A DNA stretch of 64,000 bases from a bacterium 0.1xD8-71 (GTDB lineage: Bacteria; Bacillota; Clostridia; Lachnospirales; Lachnospiraceae): the NCBI GenBank assembly GCA_003612405.1, contig RAYR01000022.1, forward strand, positions 1 to 64,000. The letters are read 5' to 3'. The position numbers and the translations under genes were made by a program. Below the pieces are notes generated by a model, which worked only from the letters and a program-made list of their open reading frames with translations, made no database searches and was not told where the DNA came from. Positions 26,785 to 35,692 of the stretch are shown one piece after another; the first letter of the stretch is position 1, and each line of letters starts with the position of its first letter.

Positions 26785-27651
26785 ATGAAAAATGAGAGAA
26801 AAAGAACATTTTTACTGATTACCATTCCGATTCTGGCCCTGTTTATCTGCTTTAATACCATTCCGCTCATCCGTGGTGTGATATACAGCTTTACGAACTT
26901 CAAGGGCTTTGGATCCTACGATTGGGTGGGACTTCGCAACTATGCGGATCTGTTTACGGACGCACGTGTGGGCCGGTCTTACTGGTTTACTTTTAAACTG
27001 GCGGTAGTGACCACTGTTGTTGTCAATGTCTTAAGTCTTCTTCTGGCACTGGCATTAAACAGCAAGATCCGGGCTAAGAGCTTCTTCCGCGGGGCATACT
27101 TTTTACCGAATATCTTAGGATCTTTGGTAGTGGCATATATCTTCAATTACTTCTTTACTTATATTCTGCCCGCAGTTGCAGACATGATCGGTATAGACGC
27201 CCTGCGCACCAGTATCCTGTCAGATCCCGGTTCGGCCTGGATCGGTGTTATGATCGTATGCGCATGGCAGGCCATTGCCATGAACACAATCATCTACATT
27301 TCAGGATTGCAGACAGTGCCGGAAGATGTATATGAGGCAGGCGGATTAGATGGGGCTACCGGATGGAAACAGTTTAAGCACCTGACATTCCCGCTGATCA
27401 TTCCCTTCTTTTCCATCAATATGGTTCTGTGTATCAAGAACTTCCTGATGGTATTTGATCAGATTATGGCTTTGACCAAGGGCGGCCCGGCACAGAGTAC
27501 GGAGTCCATCTCTTATCTGATCTACAATAACGGTATGTCGGGCGGACAGTTCGGATTCCAGAGTGCCAACGCGGTTGTATTCTTTATTGTGATCGTAATT
27601 GTCTCCGTGGCACAGATGAAGTTTTCCGGTAAGAAGGAGGAACAGTTATGA
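26785..27651 (+). CDS. Sugar ABC transporter permease, MalF/UgpA type
   Basis: Membrane subunit of the sugar importer. Seen: six hydrophobic segments and the cytoplasmic EAA loop (YEAGGLDGATGWKQFKHLTF at about 182-201), which contacts the shared ATPase. 288 residues. A GGAGAAGAG site precedes ATG 26785. The stop overlaps the next permease gene by 4 bp (ATGA). Confidence 0.93.
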   Translation: MKNERKRTFLLITIPILALFICFNTIPLIRGVIYSFTNFKGFGSYDWVGLRNYADLFTDARVGRSYWFTFKLAVVTTVVVNVLSLLLALALNSKIRAKSFFRGAYFLPNILGSLVVAYIFNYFFTYILPAVADMIGIDALRTSILSDPGSAWIGVMIVCAWQAIAMNTIIYISGLQTVPEDVYEAGGLDGATGWKQFKHLTFPLIIPFFSINMVLCIKNFLMVFDQIMALTKGGPAQSTESISYLIYNNGMSGGQFGFQSANAVVFFIVIVIVSVAQMKFSGKKEEQL

Positions 27652-28481
27652 TAGAGAAGAAAACAAATATATCAGCAATGACAGTTCTGATCCTGGGACT
27701 TTCGACGATTGCTCTTCCGCTGTATCTGACGATTGTAATCGCCTTTAAACAGCCAACAGAAATGACCAACAGCATAAGCGGTATTTTATCTTTACCTAAA
27801 ACATGGAGTCTTAACAATTTCAGGGAAGCGATGGAAATCACAGATTTCTGGAATTCCCTCAAAAACAGTCTGCTGATCACAGGACTTACGGTGGTGCTTT
27901 CCATTGTGGTGCACTCTCTGATGGGTTATGCATTGGGCAGAAATAAAGCCAAAAGTAAATTTTACAGCTTCGTATATCTGTTCATCGTCAGCGGTATGTT
28001 CGTTCCTTTTGCAATCCTGATGATGCCGCTTGCAAAACAGACGGCTGAGCTGGGTCTTGCAAACTGGTTTGGCGTAATCTTACTTTATGTGGTATTCTAT
28101 ATGCCGATGAATGTGCTTTTGTACTCGGGATATCTTGTGAATATTCCCATGGCATTGGAGGAAGCGGCCAAGGTAGACGGAGCTTCCACATGGACAACAT
28201 ACTGGAAGATTCTCTTCCCGATTATGCGCCCCATGCACGCGACGGTGGCCGTACTGACAGCGCTGGCAGTATGGAATGATGTGATGACACCCCTTGTTAT
28301 CATGGCAGGTTCCGGAGAGAATACGCTGCCTCTTGCACAGCTGAATTTCCAGTCCCAGTTCGGCACGAACTATAACCTGGCATTTGCCTCCTATCTGCTT
28401 TCTCTGATACCGATACTGATCTTCTATGTCATTTGTCAGAAGCAGATCTTAAACGGCGTTGTCAATGGTGCGGTGAAATAA
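27648..28481 (+). CDS. Sugar ABC transporter permease, MalG/UgpE type
   Basis: Second membrane subunit. Seen: six hydrophobic segments and the EAA loop LEEAAKVDGASTWTTYWKIL with the downstream family features. 277 residues. Translationally coupled to the preceding permease by ATGA overlap, with AAGGAGG as the site. With the binding protein it would form an importer that needs an ATPase coded elsewhere. Confidence 0.93.
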   Translation: MIEKKTNISAMTVLILGLSTIALPLYLTIVIAFKQPTEMTNSISGILSLPKTWSLNNFREAMEITDFWNSLKNSLLITGLTVVLSIVVHSLMGYALGRNKAKSKFYSFVYLFIVSGMFVPFAILMMPLAKQTAELGLANWFGVILLYVVFYMPMNVLLYSGYLVNIPMALEEAAKVDGASTWTTYWKILFPIMRPMHATVAVLTALAVWNDVMTPLVIMAGSGENTLPLAQLNFQSQFGTNYNLAFASYLLSLIPILIFYVICQKQILNGVVNGAVK

Positions 28482-28521
28482 AGATTAAGAAATGAAGTAA
28501 GAAAAAGGTTTGGTACAGCAT

Positions 28522-30702
28522 ATGGCGATTCTATTTCAACAGGACGAGAAAATTTTTACCCTACAGACGAAACAGACGGCATATCAGATGAAAATAGATG
28601 ATTTCGGATATCTTCTGCATCTGTATTATGGTGGGAAGATATCCGGCAGCATGGACTATCTGTTGACTTACTATGACAGAGGTTTTTCTGGAAATCCTTA
28701 TGATGCGGGGAGTGACAGAACTTATTCGATGGATGTACTGCCCCAGGAATATCCGACTACGGGAACCGGCGATTATCGGAACAGTGCCCTTGTCATCCGC
28801 AATCATGATGAATCGGAATGTTGCGATCTGCGCTATGCCGGACATGAAATAAGAACAGGTAAGTACGGACTGCCGGGGCTCCCGGCAGTCCATGCCAACA
28901 GCAGGGAAGCACAGACACTGGAAATTCTGTTGGAAGATGTTGTAAACGGCGTTCGGGTGCGGCTTCTGTATGGTGTGCTGGAGGAAGATGATATCATCAC
29001 CAGAAGCGCACAGATTATCAATCAAGGTACTGGCAGTGTGGTGGTGGAAAAAGCGGCTTCGGTGTGTCTTGACTTTGTGACCGGGGATTATGATCTGGTC
29101 AGCCTTTACGGAAGACATGCCATGGAACGTAACATGCAGCGTACCCCCATTGCTCATGGCAGCCAGGTCATCGGCAGCCGCAGAGGCAGTTCCAGTCACC
29201 AGTATAATCCGGCGGTGATTGTGGCTGATGGAAATACCACAGAAGACAGCGGAAGCTGTTATGGTATGGTTTTTGTTTACAGCGGTAACTTTCTGTGCGA
29301 GGCGGAGAAGGATCAGTATAACCAGACCAGAATCCTGATGGGGCTGCAAAGCGAGCTGTTTCACTATTCCCTGAAAGAGGGAGAGATCCTTACAGTGCCG
29401 GAGACTATTCTCAGTTATTCCGACCGGGGATTTGGCGGATTGTCCGTCAAATACCACCACTGTATCAGGGATCATGTGTGCAGAGGTGTTTATCAGAACA
29501 GTCCAAGACCGGTGCTTGTCAATAGCTGGGAGGCGGCTTATTTTCAGTTTAACGGAGAGACCATCTGCCAGCTGGCCAAAGATGCAGCAGAACTCGGCAT
29601 TGACATGGTGGTCATGGATGACGGATGGTTTGGCAAAAGAGAAGACGACAACAGCGGTCTGGGGGACTGGCAGGTTAATGAGACAAAGCTGGGATGCAGT
29701 CTTGCAGAACTGATTCATAAGGTCAATGATGCGGGTGTGAAGTTTGGCATCTGGATTGAGCCGGAGATGGTTTCCGAGGACAGCGATCTGTATCGGGCCC
29801 ATCCGGACTGGGCAATGTTAAATCCCCGCAGGAACCCGGTGCGCGGACGGAACCAGCTTGTGCTGGATTTCTCACGCAAAGAAGTGAGGGACTATATCTT
29901 TGAGCAGATATGCTGTGTTCTTGACCAGGGCAATATTGAGTATGTGAAGTGGGATATGAACAGGAGTCTCACAGATGTTTATTCCACGGAAAATCAGCAG
30001 GGGAAGGTATCTTATGACTATGTTCTGGGGGTCTATGATTTCCTGGAAAAGCTGACAGCGAAGTATCCCCATCTGCTGATAGAAGGCTGCTGCGGCGGCG
30101 GGGGCAGATTCGATGCCGGCATGTTGTATTATACGCCCCAGATCTGGTGCAGTGACAATACAGATGCAGTGGACAGGCTGCGGATTCATTACGGCACTTC
30201 CTTCTTCTATCCGATGTCGGCGATAGGGGCACATGTGTCGGCGGTACCCAATCACCAGACGGGAAGAAATATCAGCCTGCACACCAGAGGCATCGTGGCA
30301 ATGACGGGTGCTTTCGGCTATGAACTGTCCCTGGGCAGACTCACCAAAGAGGAGAAGGAGCAGGTTAAAGACCAGATCAGACAATATAAAACCTATGAAA
30401 GGCTGATAAGCGGCGGAGATTATTACCGGCTTTCGGATCCTTTTCGGGATTCTTATGCGGCCTGGATGTTTGTGTCAGAAGATCAAAGAACGGTACTGCT
30501 TCATGTGGTGATGCTGGAGATTCATGGCAACATGACGGTCAGTTATGTGAAGCTGCGGGGACTTTTGCCGGATGCTTCCTATGAGGAGACGGAAAGTAAG
30601 AAGTGCTATCAGGGTTCGGCCCTGATGCGGGCGGGGATACCCCTGCCGGTAGAGATGAAAGAATATCCTGCCTATCAGTTTATATTTCAGGTAAAAGGGT
30701 GA
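28522..30702 (+). CDS. Alpha-galactosidase, GH36
   Basis: Cytoplasmic enzyme that removes terminal alpha-galactose from melibiose, raffinose and related sugars. Seen: N-terminal beta-sandwich, barrel with MDDGWFG and FGIWIEPEMVSEDSDLY, nucleophile Asp478 in KWDMNRS, acid/base Asp545 in CSDNTDAVDRL, and EGCCGGGGRFD. 726 residues, the usual bacterial size; no signal peptide. ATG 28522 (MAILFQQDEKIF) is preferred over the upstream TTG at 28510. Last gene of the transporter operon; a double hairpin follows. Confidence 0.95.
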   Translation: MAILFQQDEKIFTLQTKQTAYQMKIDDFGYLLHLYYGGKISGSMDYLLTYYDRGFSGNPYDAGSDRTYSMDVLPQEYPTTGTGDYRNSALVIRNHDESECCDLRYAGHEIRTGKYGLPGLPAVHANSREAQTLEILLEDVVNGVRVRLLYGVLEEDDIITRSAQIINQGTGSVVVEKAASVCLDFVTGDYDLVSLYGRHAMERNMQRTPIAHGSQVIGSRRGSSSHQYNPAVIVADGNTTEDSGSCYGMVFVYSGNFLCEAEKDQYNQTRILMGLQSELFHYSLKEGEILTVPETILSYSDRGFGGLSVKYHHCIRDHVCRGVYQNSPRPVLVNSWEAAYFQFNGETICQLAKDAAELGIDMVVMDDGWFGKREDDNSGLGDWQVNETKLGCSLAELIHKVNDAGVKFGIWIEPEMVSEDSDLYRAHPDWAMLNPRRNPVRGRNQLVLDFSRKEVRDYIFEQICCVLDQGNIEYVKWDMNRSLTDVYSTENQQGKVSYDYVLGVYDFLEKLTAKYPHLLIEGCCGGGGRFDAGMLYYTPQIWCSDNTDAVDRLRIHYGTSFFYPMSAIGAHVSAVPNHQTGRNISLHTRGIVAMTGAFGYELSLGRLTKEEKEQVKDQIRQYKTYERLISGGDYYRLSDPFRDSYAAWMFVSEDQRTVLLHVVMLEIHGNMTVSYVKLRGLLPDASYEETESKKCYQGSALMRAGIPLPVEMKEYPAYQFIFQVKG

Positions 30703-30715
30703 TTCACCATAGAGG

Positions 30716-30757
30716 AATAAGCCTGCCTGTCACGGTATTGTGACCGGCGGGCTTATT
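30716..30757 (+). terminator. Intrinsic terminator of the alpha-galactoside operon
   Basis: AATAAGCC(T)GCC(T)GTCAC (30716-30733) pairs with GTGACCGGCGGGCTTATT (30740-30757), one or two mismatches, 6-nt loop. Confidence 0.75.
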
Positions 30758-30766
30758 TCATGCAAG

Positions 30767-30801
30767 GAGACCAGTTTCCTTATCGGGAGACTGGTCTCTT
30801 T
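30767..30801. terminator. Second hairpin, tandem terminator
   Basis: GAGACCAGT (30767-30775) pairs with ACTGGTCTC (30790-30798), with TTTG after. It follows the first hairpin by about 10 bp and could also serve the convergent gene ending at 30829. Confidence 0.6.
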
Positions 30802-30828
30802 GCGTGTAAAAACATGGTTTTCAATCCG

Positions 30829-31302
30829 TTATTCCCCGTCCTCCCCAGGTGGATTTTCCAGAGCCTTGTTGAGAGAACTGGTGATGGCATCCAGAAGGAT
30901 CATGGAGGTGTATTTGCTGTCATCGGAATATGTAATCCCTTCCAGACTCTGATTTGTGATAATCTGATCGGCCAGATCCTCGAAGGAAGGCTGGATGAGA
31001 GGATACATGGTGGTTACGGCTTCATCCAGATTCACAAGCCGGATGGCGTTGATATTCTTTTCGTCCACGGTCACCTCAATCTCCACCACATTGTCATTTA
31101 AGATCAGGGAGGTAGTATATACACCGGGCACATAGGAGTTTTCTGTGGTCTGCATCACGGTGGACATGGTCTCCTTCTTTTCTTCTTTGGGCAGGAACAT
31201 GATGATGAGCAGAATAATGAAGAGGATACCGAGGGCTGCGAAGATGCCGGTATATATTAACTCTTTTACGTGAAGCACGACAATTTTGGTTTTAGAACTC
31301 AT
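30829..31302 (-). CDS. Membrane-anchored FMN-bind-like protein
   Basis: Seen: an N-terminal membrane helix (about residues 13-37), a short linker, then a domain (about 58-150) with YVPGVYTTSLILNDNVVEIE, MYPLIQPSFEDLADQIITNQ and DDSKYTSMILLDAI. The last resembles the flavin-attachment end of FMN-bind domains, where Thr is the attachment residue, but the full SGAT context is not present. The family is common in Lachnospiraceae without known function. Possible role in an extracytoplasmic redox or scaffolding process (inference). 157 residues. Confidence 0.6.
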   Translation of the reverse strand: MSSKTKIVVLHVKELIYTGIFAALGILFIILLIIMFLPKEEKKETMSTVMQTTENSYVPGVYTTSLILNDNVVEIEVTVDEKNINAIRLVNLDEAVTTMYPLIQPSFEDLADQIITNQSLEGITYSDDSKYTSMILLDAITSSLNKALENPPGEDGE

Positions 31303-31398
31303 ACAAATATCCCCATAGTGATTCTTTTTTAACAGTTTATGCGGTAAGGATAGGCGTTATGCACGAAGTTCCATGGCTTGAAACATATTTGAAATCAG

Positions 31399-31815
31399 TT
31401 GGACGATTCTGAAAAAACAGATGATACAATAGCTTCAACATCACAATCCACAGGAAAAGGAGTGGCATCCTTTATCCCGAATCTGGCAGTCAGCTGGCGG
31501 CGGTTTCATGATATTGGCAGGAGCGGGGCATGGTATTTCATCTCCTATGTACCGATCGTCGGTCTGATATTAATGATCATATGGTTGTCGCAGGACGGCC
31601 AGCCGGGAAATAACAGATATGGGCCCAATCCGAAGGGTGTGGGAAATGGAGGCGCCTATACCGGAAGAGGGGGAAACGGTGCGATACCCGGGCAGGGACA
31701 TCTGGCGGTGCAGTGTGTGGCGGGAGCCTTGCAGGGACAGACGTATCCGATCAGGGGAGGCGAAATCGTATTTGGCAGGGATCCGGTATGTATGGTCAGG
31801 ATGCCGGAAGGAACC
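31399..31815 (+). pseudogene. DUF805-FHA membrane protein, truncated at both ends
   Basis: Reading frame from TTG 31399 encodes the C-terminal part of a DUF805 membrane domain (VSWRRFHDIGRSGAWYFISY, IIWLSQDGQPGNNRYGPNP), a Gly-rich linker, and the beginning of an FHA domain (GALQGQTYPIRGGEIVFGRD). The N-terminal DUF805 helices and most of the FHA fold, including the phosphothreonine-binding Ser and His strands, are missing. The family normally continues as intact DUF805 then linker then FHA. The frame runs head-on into the minus-strand remnant at about 31803-31815, the probable deletion junction. Confidence 0.7.
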
Positions 31816-32464
31816 TTCAAGGCAAGATAAGTCTGCATGACGGCTTCCAGAGAATAATCCGGTTCCGTATTACTGTCCCAACAGGGAGTCGGATGAATGA
31901 ACTGATTTAAAAATTTATCAAAGTAATAATATGCCCTTAAGTGCATGGCACCGAAATGGTTCAGGTTTTTGAGATAGCAGTCCCGCAGGTCATCCAGGGT
32001 GTGGACATGTTGAAAGGCAGCTCTTACTTCGTGAGTGAGACGGGATGTCTGTTTGGTTCTGGCCAGATTCAGTTCCTGAACCGGTGGCAGCGTGGAATAG
32101 AATTCCATGGCATCCTGATAACTGTATCCGCTGCGTAGAAACCATGTAAGGATGAGTTCCTGGTTATCCCGGTATTGAATACAATAGTCCGTACACAGAC
32201 AGAGCAGATAATTCAATTGCTGTTCGTTTAACTGAAGGGCGAAAGCAATCCGGAAAATATCATCCCTGGCAGCTGGCCGGTTTTTGCCGGAAACCCAGTT
32301 GTGGATTTTTCGGGAGCCGGATACATTTCCTTTAAGGTATCTGCAAAGCAACGCATGACAATCTGACCGTTTCGCAGATAGTCCGCGGCCATGGCAGGCG
32401 TCATATTCCCATATACGATATTGTCATATTCAAAGGCTGATTGGCGGGTCAGTTCAACTGGCAT
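31803..32464 (-). pseudogene. HTH-type protein, frameshifted and 3'-truncated
   Basis: Two frames together form one decayed gene. From ATG 32464 the product reads MPVELTRQSAFEYDNIVYGN and continues to about VMRCFADTL; then the frame changes near 32300-32345, and GSRKIHNWVSGKNRPA and further helical segments (FALQLNEQQLNYLLCL) follow to about YLALKVPSG, where similarity stops at the junction with the DUF805-FHA remnant. The motif KIHNWxxGxNxP is typical of a helix-turn-helix-like group in Clostridia. Because the gene has both a frameshift and a lost end, it is almost certainly inactive. Confidence 0.65.
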
Positions 32465-32605
32465 AGAATATCCTCTGGTACTGTATTTCAGGCTTGTATC
32501 CCGATAGCATTATTATACCTTATGAGGGCATAAAATTATAGTATATTAAAATATAATTTATTCCGAAAAAAAGGTGAGAACATATCAGATTTCGGAATGG
32601 AGCTG

Positions 32606-32635
32606 TTGACAAATCCGTAAAACAACTGTTATGAT
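32606..32635 (+). promoter_or_regulatory. Sigma-A promoter of glnA
   Basis: TTGACA (32606-32611), 18-bp spacer, TATGAT (32630-32635). Expected transcription start near 32642, only a few bases before the leader hairpin. Confidence 0.7.
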
Positions 32636-32641
32636 GAGACA

Positions 32642-32692
32642 GAACAAAGACGTTCTTACTGCAAAACGGCAGGCGGAGAATGTCTTTTTGCA
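32642..32692 (+). promoter_or_regulatory. glnA leader: terminator with nested hexaloop hairpin
   Basis: An 11-bp outer stem (32646-32656 with 32677-32687, one G-U) is followed by a T run (32685-32689), so it has terminator form. Inside is a 4-bp hairpin (CTGC/GCAG) with the hexaloop AAAACG. ANTAR proteins bind RNA hairpins with hexaloops having A at position 1 and G at position 4; this loop has the A but not the G. Since the ANTAR gene is directly downstream of glnA, attenuation with antitermination is likely but not shown. Confidence 0.5.
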
Positions 32693-32745
32693 TATATGGA
32701 AGCAGGATGATTTGATATACAAAGCACGGGAAAGGCAGGTAGATT

Positions 32746-34080
32746 ATGAGAAAAGATTACAGTAAAGAAGACATTTTGCGTCTGGCGGACGAGGAAGATG
32801 TGGAGTTTATCAGACTGCAGTTTACGGATATCTTCGGCAGTCTGAAAAATGTGGCGGTCACGGCCAGTCAATTGGAAAAAGCCCTCGAAAATGAATGTAC
32901 CTTCGATGGTTATGCGATAGAGGGTTTTGCCAGAATCGAGGAATCGGATATGTACTTATATCCCGATTACAGTACCATGGAAGTGTTTCCCTGGCGGCCC
33001 CAGCAGGGGAAGGTGGCCCGCTTAATCTGTGATGTGCACCGTTCGGATGGCAGTCCCTTTGAGGGAGATCCCCGCTATATTCTGAAAAAGGCCATTCAGG
33101 AAGCGGCAGACTTGGGCTGCACCTTTCATGTGGGAGCGGAATGTGAGTTCTTCCTTTTCCATCTGGACGACAATGGGATGCCTACTACCATTACCCACGA
33201 ACAGGCGGGATATTTTGATGTGGGTCCCATGGATTTCGGGGAAAATGCCAGAAGGGATATGGTGCTTACTTTGGAAGATATGGGTTTTGTGGTGGAAGCT
33301 TCCCACCATGATGTGGCGCCGGCCCAGCATGAGGTTAATTTCCGCTATGACGATGCCCTGGCCACGGCGGATAATATCATGACATTTAAACTGGCGGTCA
33401 AGACCATTGCCCGCAGACACGGCCTGCACGCTACTTTTATGCCGAAACCCAAATATGGCGTAAACGGGTCCGGTATGCATATCAACATGTCTCTGTCCAA
33501 GGATGGCAGGAATATCTTTGCAGATGAGAAAGATAAACTGGGGCTCAGTCAGGAAGCCTATTATTTTATTGGCGGTATCATGAGACATATGCAGGCCATG
33601 ACGGCGATTACCAATCCGCTTGTAAATTCTTATAAGAGGCTGGTGCCGGGGTATGAGGCTCCTGCCTATATTACCTGGAGCGCTACCAACAGGAGTCCTT
33701 TGATTCGGATTCCGGCTGCCCGCGGCACGGGTGCCAGACTGGAACTGCGCTGTCCGGATCCCTCAGCCAATCCTTATCTGGCGCTGGCGGTGTGTCTGCG
33801 TGCCGGACTGGACGGTATAAAGAACAGGATTATGCCGCCCAAAAGCGTGGATCGGGACGTATTTAAGATGAGCCCTAAGGAGAGGCGTGAGAATGATATC
33901 GAAGAAATGCCGGGCACGCTGATGGAGGCGGTTCATTATATGGAGAACGACAAGTTTATCAGGGATGTCCTGGGTGAGCATGTTTATGAAAAATATATTG
34001 CGGCAAAGAAGGAGGAATGGAACCGTTACCGCTGTCAGGTGACAGACTGGGAGATCAATGAATATCTGAATACTTATTAA
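32746..34080 (+). CDS. glnA: Glutamine synthetase, type I-alpha
   Basis: Makes glutamine from glutamate, ammonia and ATP; central enzyme of nitrogen assimilation. Seen: LQFTDIFGSLKNVAV near the N-terminus, CEFFLF metal-binding strand, VNGSGMHINMS, NRSPLIRIPAARG, and ELRCPDPSANPYLA. 444 residues, characteristic of the I-alpha group without the 25-residue insert of adenylylated I-beta enzymes and without an adenylylation Tyr region. GGAAAGGCAGG precedes ATG 32746. It is probably controlled by the leader hairpin and the ANTAR protein encoded next. Confidence 0.97.
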   Translation: MRKDYSKEDILRLADEEDVEFIRLQFTDIFGSLKNVAVTASQLEKALENECTFDGYAIEGFARIEESDMYLYPDYSTMEVFPWRPQQGKVARLICDVHRSDGSPFEGDPRYILKKAIQEAADLGCTFHVGAECEFFLFHLDDNGMPTTITHEQAGYFDVGPMDFGENARRDMVLTLEDMGFVVEASHHDVAPAQHEVNFRYDDALATADNIMTFKLAVKTIARRHGLHATFMPKPKYGVNGSGMHINMSLSKDGRNIFADEKDKLGLSQEAYYFIGGIMRHMQAMTAITNPLVNSYKRLVPGYEAPAYITWSATNRSPLIRIPAARGTGARLELRCPDPSANPYLALAVCLRAGLDGIKNRIMPPKSVDRDVFKMSPKERRENDIEEMPGTLMEAVHYMENDKFIRDVLGEHVYEKYIAAKKEEWNRYRCQVTDWEINEYLNTY

Positions 34081-34160
34081 GGTCTTGTGTGATGGTATAG
34101 TAAGGATGAGGTACGAGAGTATTCTCAATGTCTGCCGGTATTTAAGAGGGAGGTGAGCGT

Positions 34161-34709
34161 GTGATCAACATCATAGTGGTTTTGCCGAAACCGGAAGACG
34201 CAAAAGGCGTCCGCGGACTTCTTATGAAGAACGGTTTTCAGGTAAATGCGGTATGCACCACCGGATCCCAGGTACTTAGCAGGATAGATGATCTAAATGA
34301 CGGGATTGTTATCTGTGGCTACAGGCTGTCGGATATGATGTACTCCGAATTGCACGACTGCCTCCCCAGAGGATTTGAGATGCTTCTTCTGGCTTCCAGC
34401 GGTGTATTAAACGAATGTGTCGGCAATGATATCATATGTCTTTCCATGCCCTTGAAAGTCCATGACCTGCTCAATACGGTGGCCATGATGAGCCAGGCCA
34501 TCGAGCGCAGACGCCGCCGGGCCAGGTTAAGGCCCAGACAGAGAAGCCCTGAGGAAGCGGCATTGATCAAGGAGGCCAAGGAAATCCTGATGAACCGGAA
34601 CAATATGAGTGAGGAAGAAGCCTACCGGTATATTCAGAAATGCAGTATGGACAGCGGTACCAATATGGTGGAGACGGCGGAAATGGTGCTGGCGATGATG
34701 CGTGGATAA
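34161..34709 (+). CDS. ANTAR-domain RNA-binding regulator
   Basis: Antiterminator-type regulator. Seen: a degenerate receiver-like N-terminal domain (residues 1-115; INIIVVLPKPEDAKGVRGLL) in which the phosphoacceptor Asp region is not preserved as in classical receivers, an Arg-rich linker (ERRRRRARLRPRQRS), and a C-terminal ANTAR domain (about 134-180; LIKEAKEILMNRNNMSEEEA, then YRYIQKCSMD). GTG 34161 has a GAGGGAGGTG site. Its position directly after glnA suggests it controls glnA or nitrogen genes by binding leader RNA. How it is switched is unclear. Confidence 0.88.
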   Translation: MINIIVVLPKPEDAKGVRGLLMKNGFQVNAVCTTGSQVLSRIDDLNDGIVICGYRLSDMMYSELHDCLPRGFEMLLLASSGVLNECVGNDIICLSMPLKVHDLLNTVAMMSQAIERRRRRARLRPRQRSPEEAALIKEAKEILMNRNNMSEEEAYRYIQKCSMDSGTNMVETAEMVLAMMRG

Positions 34710-34821
34710 CAGGTTGTTAAATGGGCAGTTTTTGCGTGGCTATATGCAGATAATGAGCTTTTCTTGTGGGGCGGATGTGATACACTGTTATCAAAAGTGT
34801 ATGGAAAGGAAGGACATGGAT

Positions 34822-35655
34822 ATGAAGTTTACCAAGATGCACGGTTGTGGCAATGATTATATCTATATTGACGGCGCGAAGGAAAAGATTGCGCAGGAGG
34901 AAAAGGAAGCCTTTGTACGCCGGGTCAGTGACAGGCATTTCGGTGTGGGCGGTGACGGGGTGATCTTCATCAATCCTTCTGAGGAAGCTGATTTTGAGAT
35001 GGAGATGTACAATGCGGACGGAAGCAGGGCGGAGATGTGTGGTAATGGCATCCGTTGTGTGGCTAAGTATGTGTATGATAAGGGTCTTACGGACAAAACT
35101 GACATAAGCGTCATAAGTTGCGGCAGAATAAAATACTTGCAGCTTTTCTTACAGGACGGTAAGGTGGACACCGTGCGGGTCAATATGGGAGCACCGGAAC
35201 TTACGGCTGCCCTGGTGCCGGTGGTCTGTGAGAGGAAGCAGGCTGTGGATGAGACAATCAGCGTACAGGGACAGGATTATAAAATGACATGCGTGTCAAT
35301 GGGGAATCCCCATGCGGTGGTATTCATGGACGGTGTGAAAGAACTGGATATAGAGAAGATAGGGCCTTGTTTTGAAAATCATGAGAGATTCCCCAAGCGG
35401 ACGAATACGGAGTTTGTGGAAGTAATAGACAGACAGCATGTGCTTATGCGGGTCTGGGAGCGGGGAACGGGAGAGACGCTGGCCTGCGGTACAGGAGCCT
35501 GTGCAGTAGTGGTTGCCTGTGTTTTAAATGGTTTGACGCAAGAGACGGTTACTGTTAAACTGTTAGGAGGTGAACTCACCGTCACCTGGGACAGAGAGGC
35601 GGATCTGGTCTATATGACAGGGCCGGCGGTCACTGTTTTTGAAGGCAGTATTTAA
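34822..35655 (+). CDS. dapF: Diaminopimelate epimerase
   Basis: Converts LL- to meso-diaminopimelate for lysine and peptidoglycan. Seen: MKFTKMHGCGNDYIYI start, first catalytic Cys in AEMCGNGIRCVAKY, second in LACGTGACAVVVA, and NPHAVVF. 277 residues with start at 34822; ATG 34816 two codons earlier is possible, but AAGGAAGG spacing favours 34822. dapL follows after element A, so the two last enzymes of the aminotransferase route are adjacent. Confidence 0.96.
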   Translation: MKFTKMHGCGNDYIYIDGAKEKIAQEEKEAFVRRVSDRHFGVGGDGVIFINPSEEADFEMEMYNADGSRAEMCGNGIRCVAKYVYDKGLTDKTDISVISCGRIKYLQLFLQDGKVDTVRVNMGAPELTAALVPVVCERKQAVDETISVQGQDYKMTCVSMGNPHAVVFMDGVKELDIEKIGPCFENHERFPKRTNTEFVEVIDRQHVLMRVWERGTGETLACGTGACAVVVACVLNGLTQETVTVKLLGGELTVTWDREADLVYMTGPAVTVFEGSI

Positions 35656-35692
35656 AATCAGTTAATTGCTAAACTTATTCATGACTGTTGGG

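Noticed and set aside
28561..29802. 413-codon minus-strand frame within the alpha-galactosidase gene
   Set aside because: Shadow of the GH36 gene; no start site or family features.
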